A stretch of DNA of 6,726 nucleotides from Spirochaetota bacterium (GTDB lineage Bacteria > Spirochaetota > UBA4802 > UB4802), in the NCBI GenBank assembly GCA_018399855.1, contig JAGYNX010000106.1, positions 1 to 6,726 on the forward strand. The letters are read 5' to 3'. The number at the start of each line of letters is the position of its first letter. The first letter of the stretch is position 1. The notes below the pieces were generated by a model. It worked only from the letters and a program-made list of their open reading frames with translations, was not told where the DNA came from and did not search any database. Below, piece by piece: positions 6,151 through 6,726 of this stretch. Both the position numbers and the translations under genes were made by a program.

Positions 6151-6726
6151 ATGAGCAGATTATACAAGCAGGTCGATTTTATTATTGAGATTGACGCACT
6201 TAAGAAAATAATACGTAAAAACTATCTTTCTGATTCTACACGATTGGAAAATTCCGCGGAGCATTCGTGGTATTTCGCGATGGCTGCCATGATCATGGCA
6301 GAACATGGACCACCCGGCCTTGATATCAACAAAGTGATAATGATGGCACTTATACATGATATTGTTGAGATTGATGCAGGCGATCTTCTTGTATTCGACG
6401 AGGACGGGAAACCCGAACAGGAAAAAAAAGAAAAGCAGGCCGCTGAACGTTTATTCGGCATACTGCCCGAAGACCAGTCAGTTATTTATCGCTCACTCTG
6501 GCATGAGTTCGAAAAGAGCATTAGTCACGAGGCCCGTTACGCGAAGGCCCTTGACCGGTTTTCCGCCTTCATCCTCAATTACAGTACGGACGGGAAAGCC
6601 TGGAGAGAACATAACGTGACCGCATCGATGATTCGTGAAAAAATACTTGATATGCAAAAGATGGCTCCCATGTTATGGGAATACTGTTCATCAAAACTTG
6701 ATGAACTTGTGGAGAGTAAACTACTT
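6151..6726 (+). CDS. HD-domain phosphohydrolase, YfbR/HDDC2-like (3' end at or beyond window edge)
   Basis: 192 residues are visible without a stop codon. The family is usually about 190-200 residues, so little can be missing. HD-superfamily metal ligands are in place: His38 in NSAEHSWYFAMAAMIMA (34-50), His69-Asp70 in MALIHDIVEIDAGD (65-78), and Asp135 in RYAKALDRFSAF (129-140). Glu73 and Asp76 also match the YfbR/HDDC2 (HD_3) pattern, as do the helices KQAAERLFGILPED and SLWHEFEKSISHEARYAKAL. Characterised relatives such as E. coli YfbR are cobalt- or manganese-dependent 5'-nucleotidases acting on deoxynucleoside monophosphates. A nucleotide-pool or salvage role is therefore likely but not shown for this member. 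The start is set by homology at MSRLYKQVDFIIEIDALK. There is no Shine-Dalgarno; an upstream in-frame TTG at 6100 and a GTG at 6136 are less likely starts. It is transcribed divergently from the six-TM protein gene. Confidence 0.88.
   Translation, partial: MSRLYKQVDFIIEIDALKKIIRKNYLSDSTRLENSAEHSWYFAMAAMIMAEHGPPGLDINKVIMMALIHDIVEIDAGDLLVFDEDGKPEQEKKEKQAAERLFGILPEDQSVIYRSLWHEFEKSISHEARYAKALDRFSAFILNYSTDGKAWREHNVTASMIREKILDMQKMAPMLWEYCSSKLDELVESKLL

Noticed and set aside
1..6726. Search for a defence system, CRISPR array, mobile element or tRNA
   Set aside because: No transposase, integrase, nuclease or repeat-spacer pattern and no tRNA-like cloverleaf was seen; the HD and MBL proteins match housekeeping-type families rather than a defence cassette.

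Overview
The window looks like chromosomal DNA from a diderm (Gram-negative-type) bacterium of moderate, AT-leaning composition. The evidence is a secreted beta-barrel-like protein ending in phenylalanine, a FecR-domain envelope protein, chemoreceptors, and consensus sigma-70-like promoters (TTGACA with a 17-bp spacer). The multi-TM chemoreceptor types and the FecR protein would fit a spirochaete-like genome. The Cys-rich tail of the 249-residue membrane protein is also common in Desulfobacterota-type bacteria. I therefore leave the phylum open, with spirochaete-like as a weak preference.

Layout, left to right. The window opens inside a minus-strand FecR-domain gene (1-488, C-terminus outside). 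It is divergent from a plus-strand six-TM methyl-accepting chemotaxis protein (786-2576). The 297-bp AT-rich gap between them holds a promoter for each direction and no gene. Convergent to the chemoreceptor is a decayed second chemoreceptor gene (2657-3372, minus). It has two in-frame stops and a large internal deletion with a frameshift. It lies 12 bp behind a metallo-beta-lactamase-fold hydrolase gene (3385-4140, minus), probably in one transcription unit. A clear intrinsic terminator (4188-4222) separates this unit from an upstream outer-membrane-protein gene (4259-5122, minus). That gene has its own consensus promoter with a perfect inverted repeat between the -35 and -10. Next is a six-TM protein with a Cys-x2-Cys...Cys-x2-Cys tail (5281-6030, minus). 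It is divergent from an HD-domain phosphohydrolase of the YfbR/HDDC2 type (6151 to the window end).

The genes do not form one obvious pathway. The shared theme is envelope and sensing (FecR, two unrelated chemoreceptors, a membrane protein with a metal-binding-like tail, an OMP), plus two metal-dependent hydrolases. No RNA gene, CRISPR array, insertion sequence or phage gene is visible. I see no convincing evidence of a new multi-gene system. The most informative items are the degraded chemoreceptor, the membrane protein with a Cys-rich tail and no recognised output domain, the variant metal-binding motif of the hydrolase, and the operator-like palindrome in the OMP promoter.
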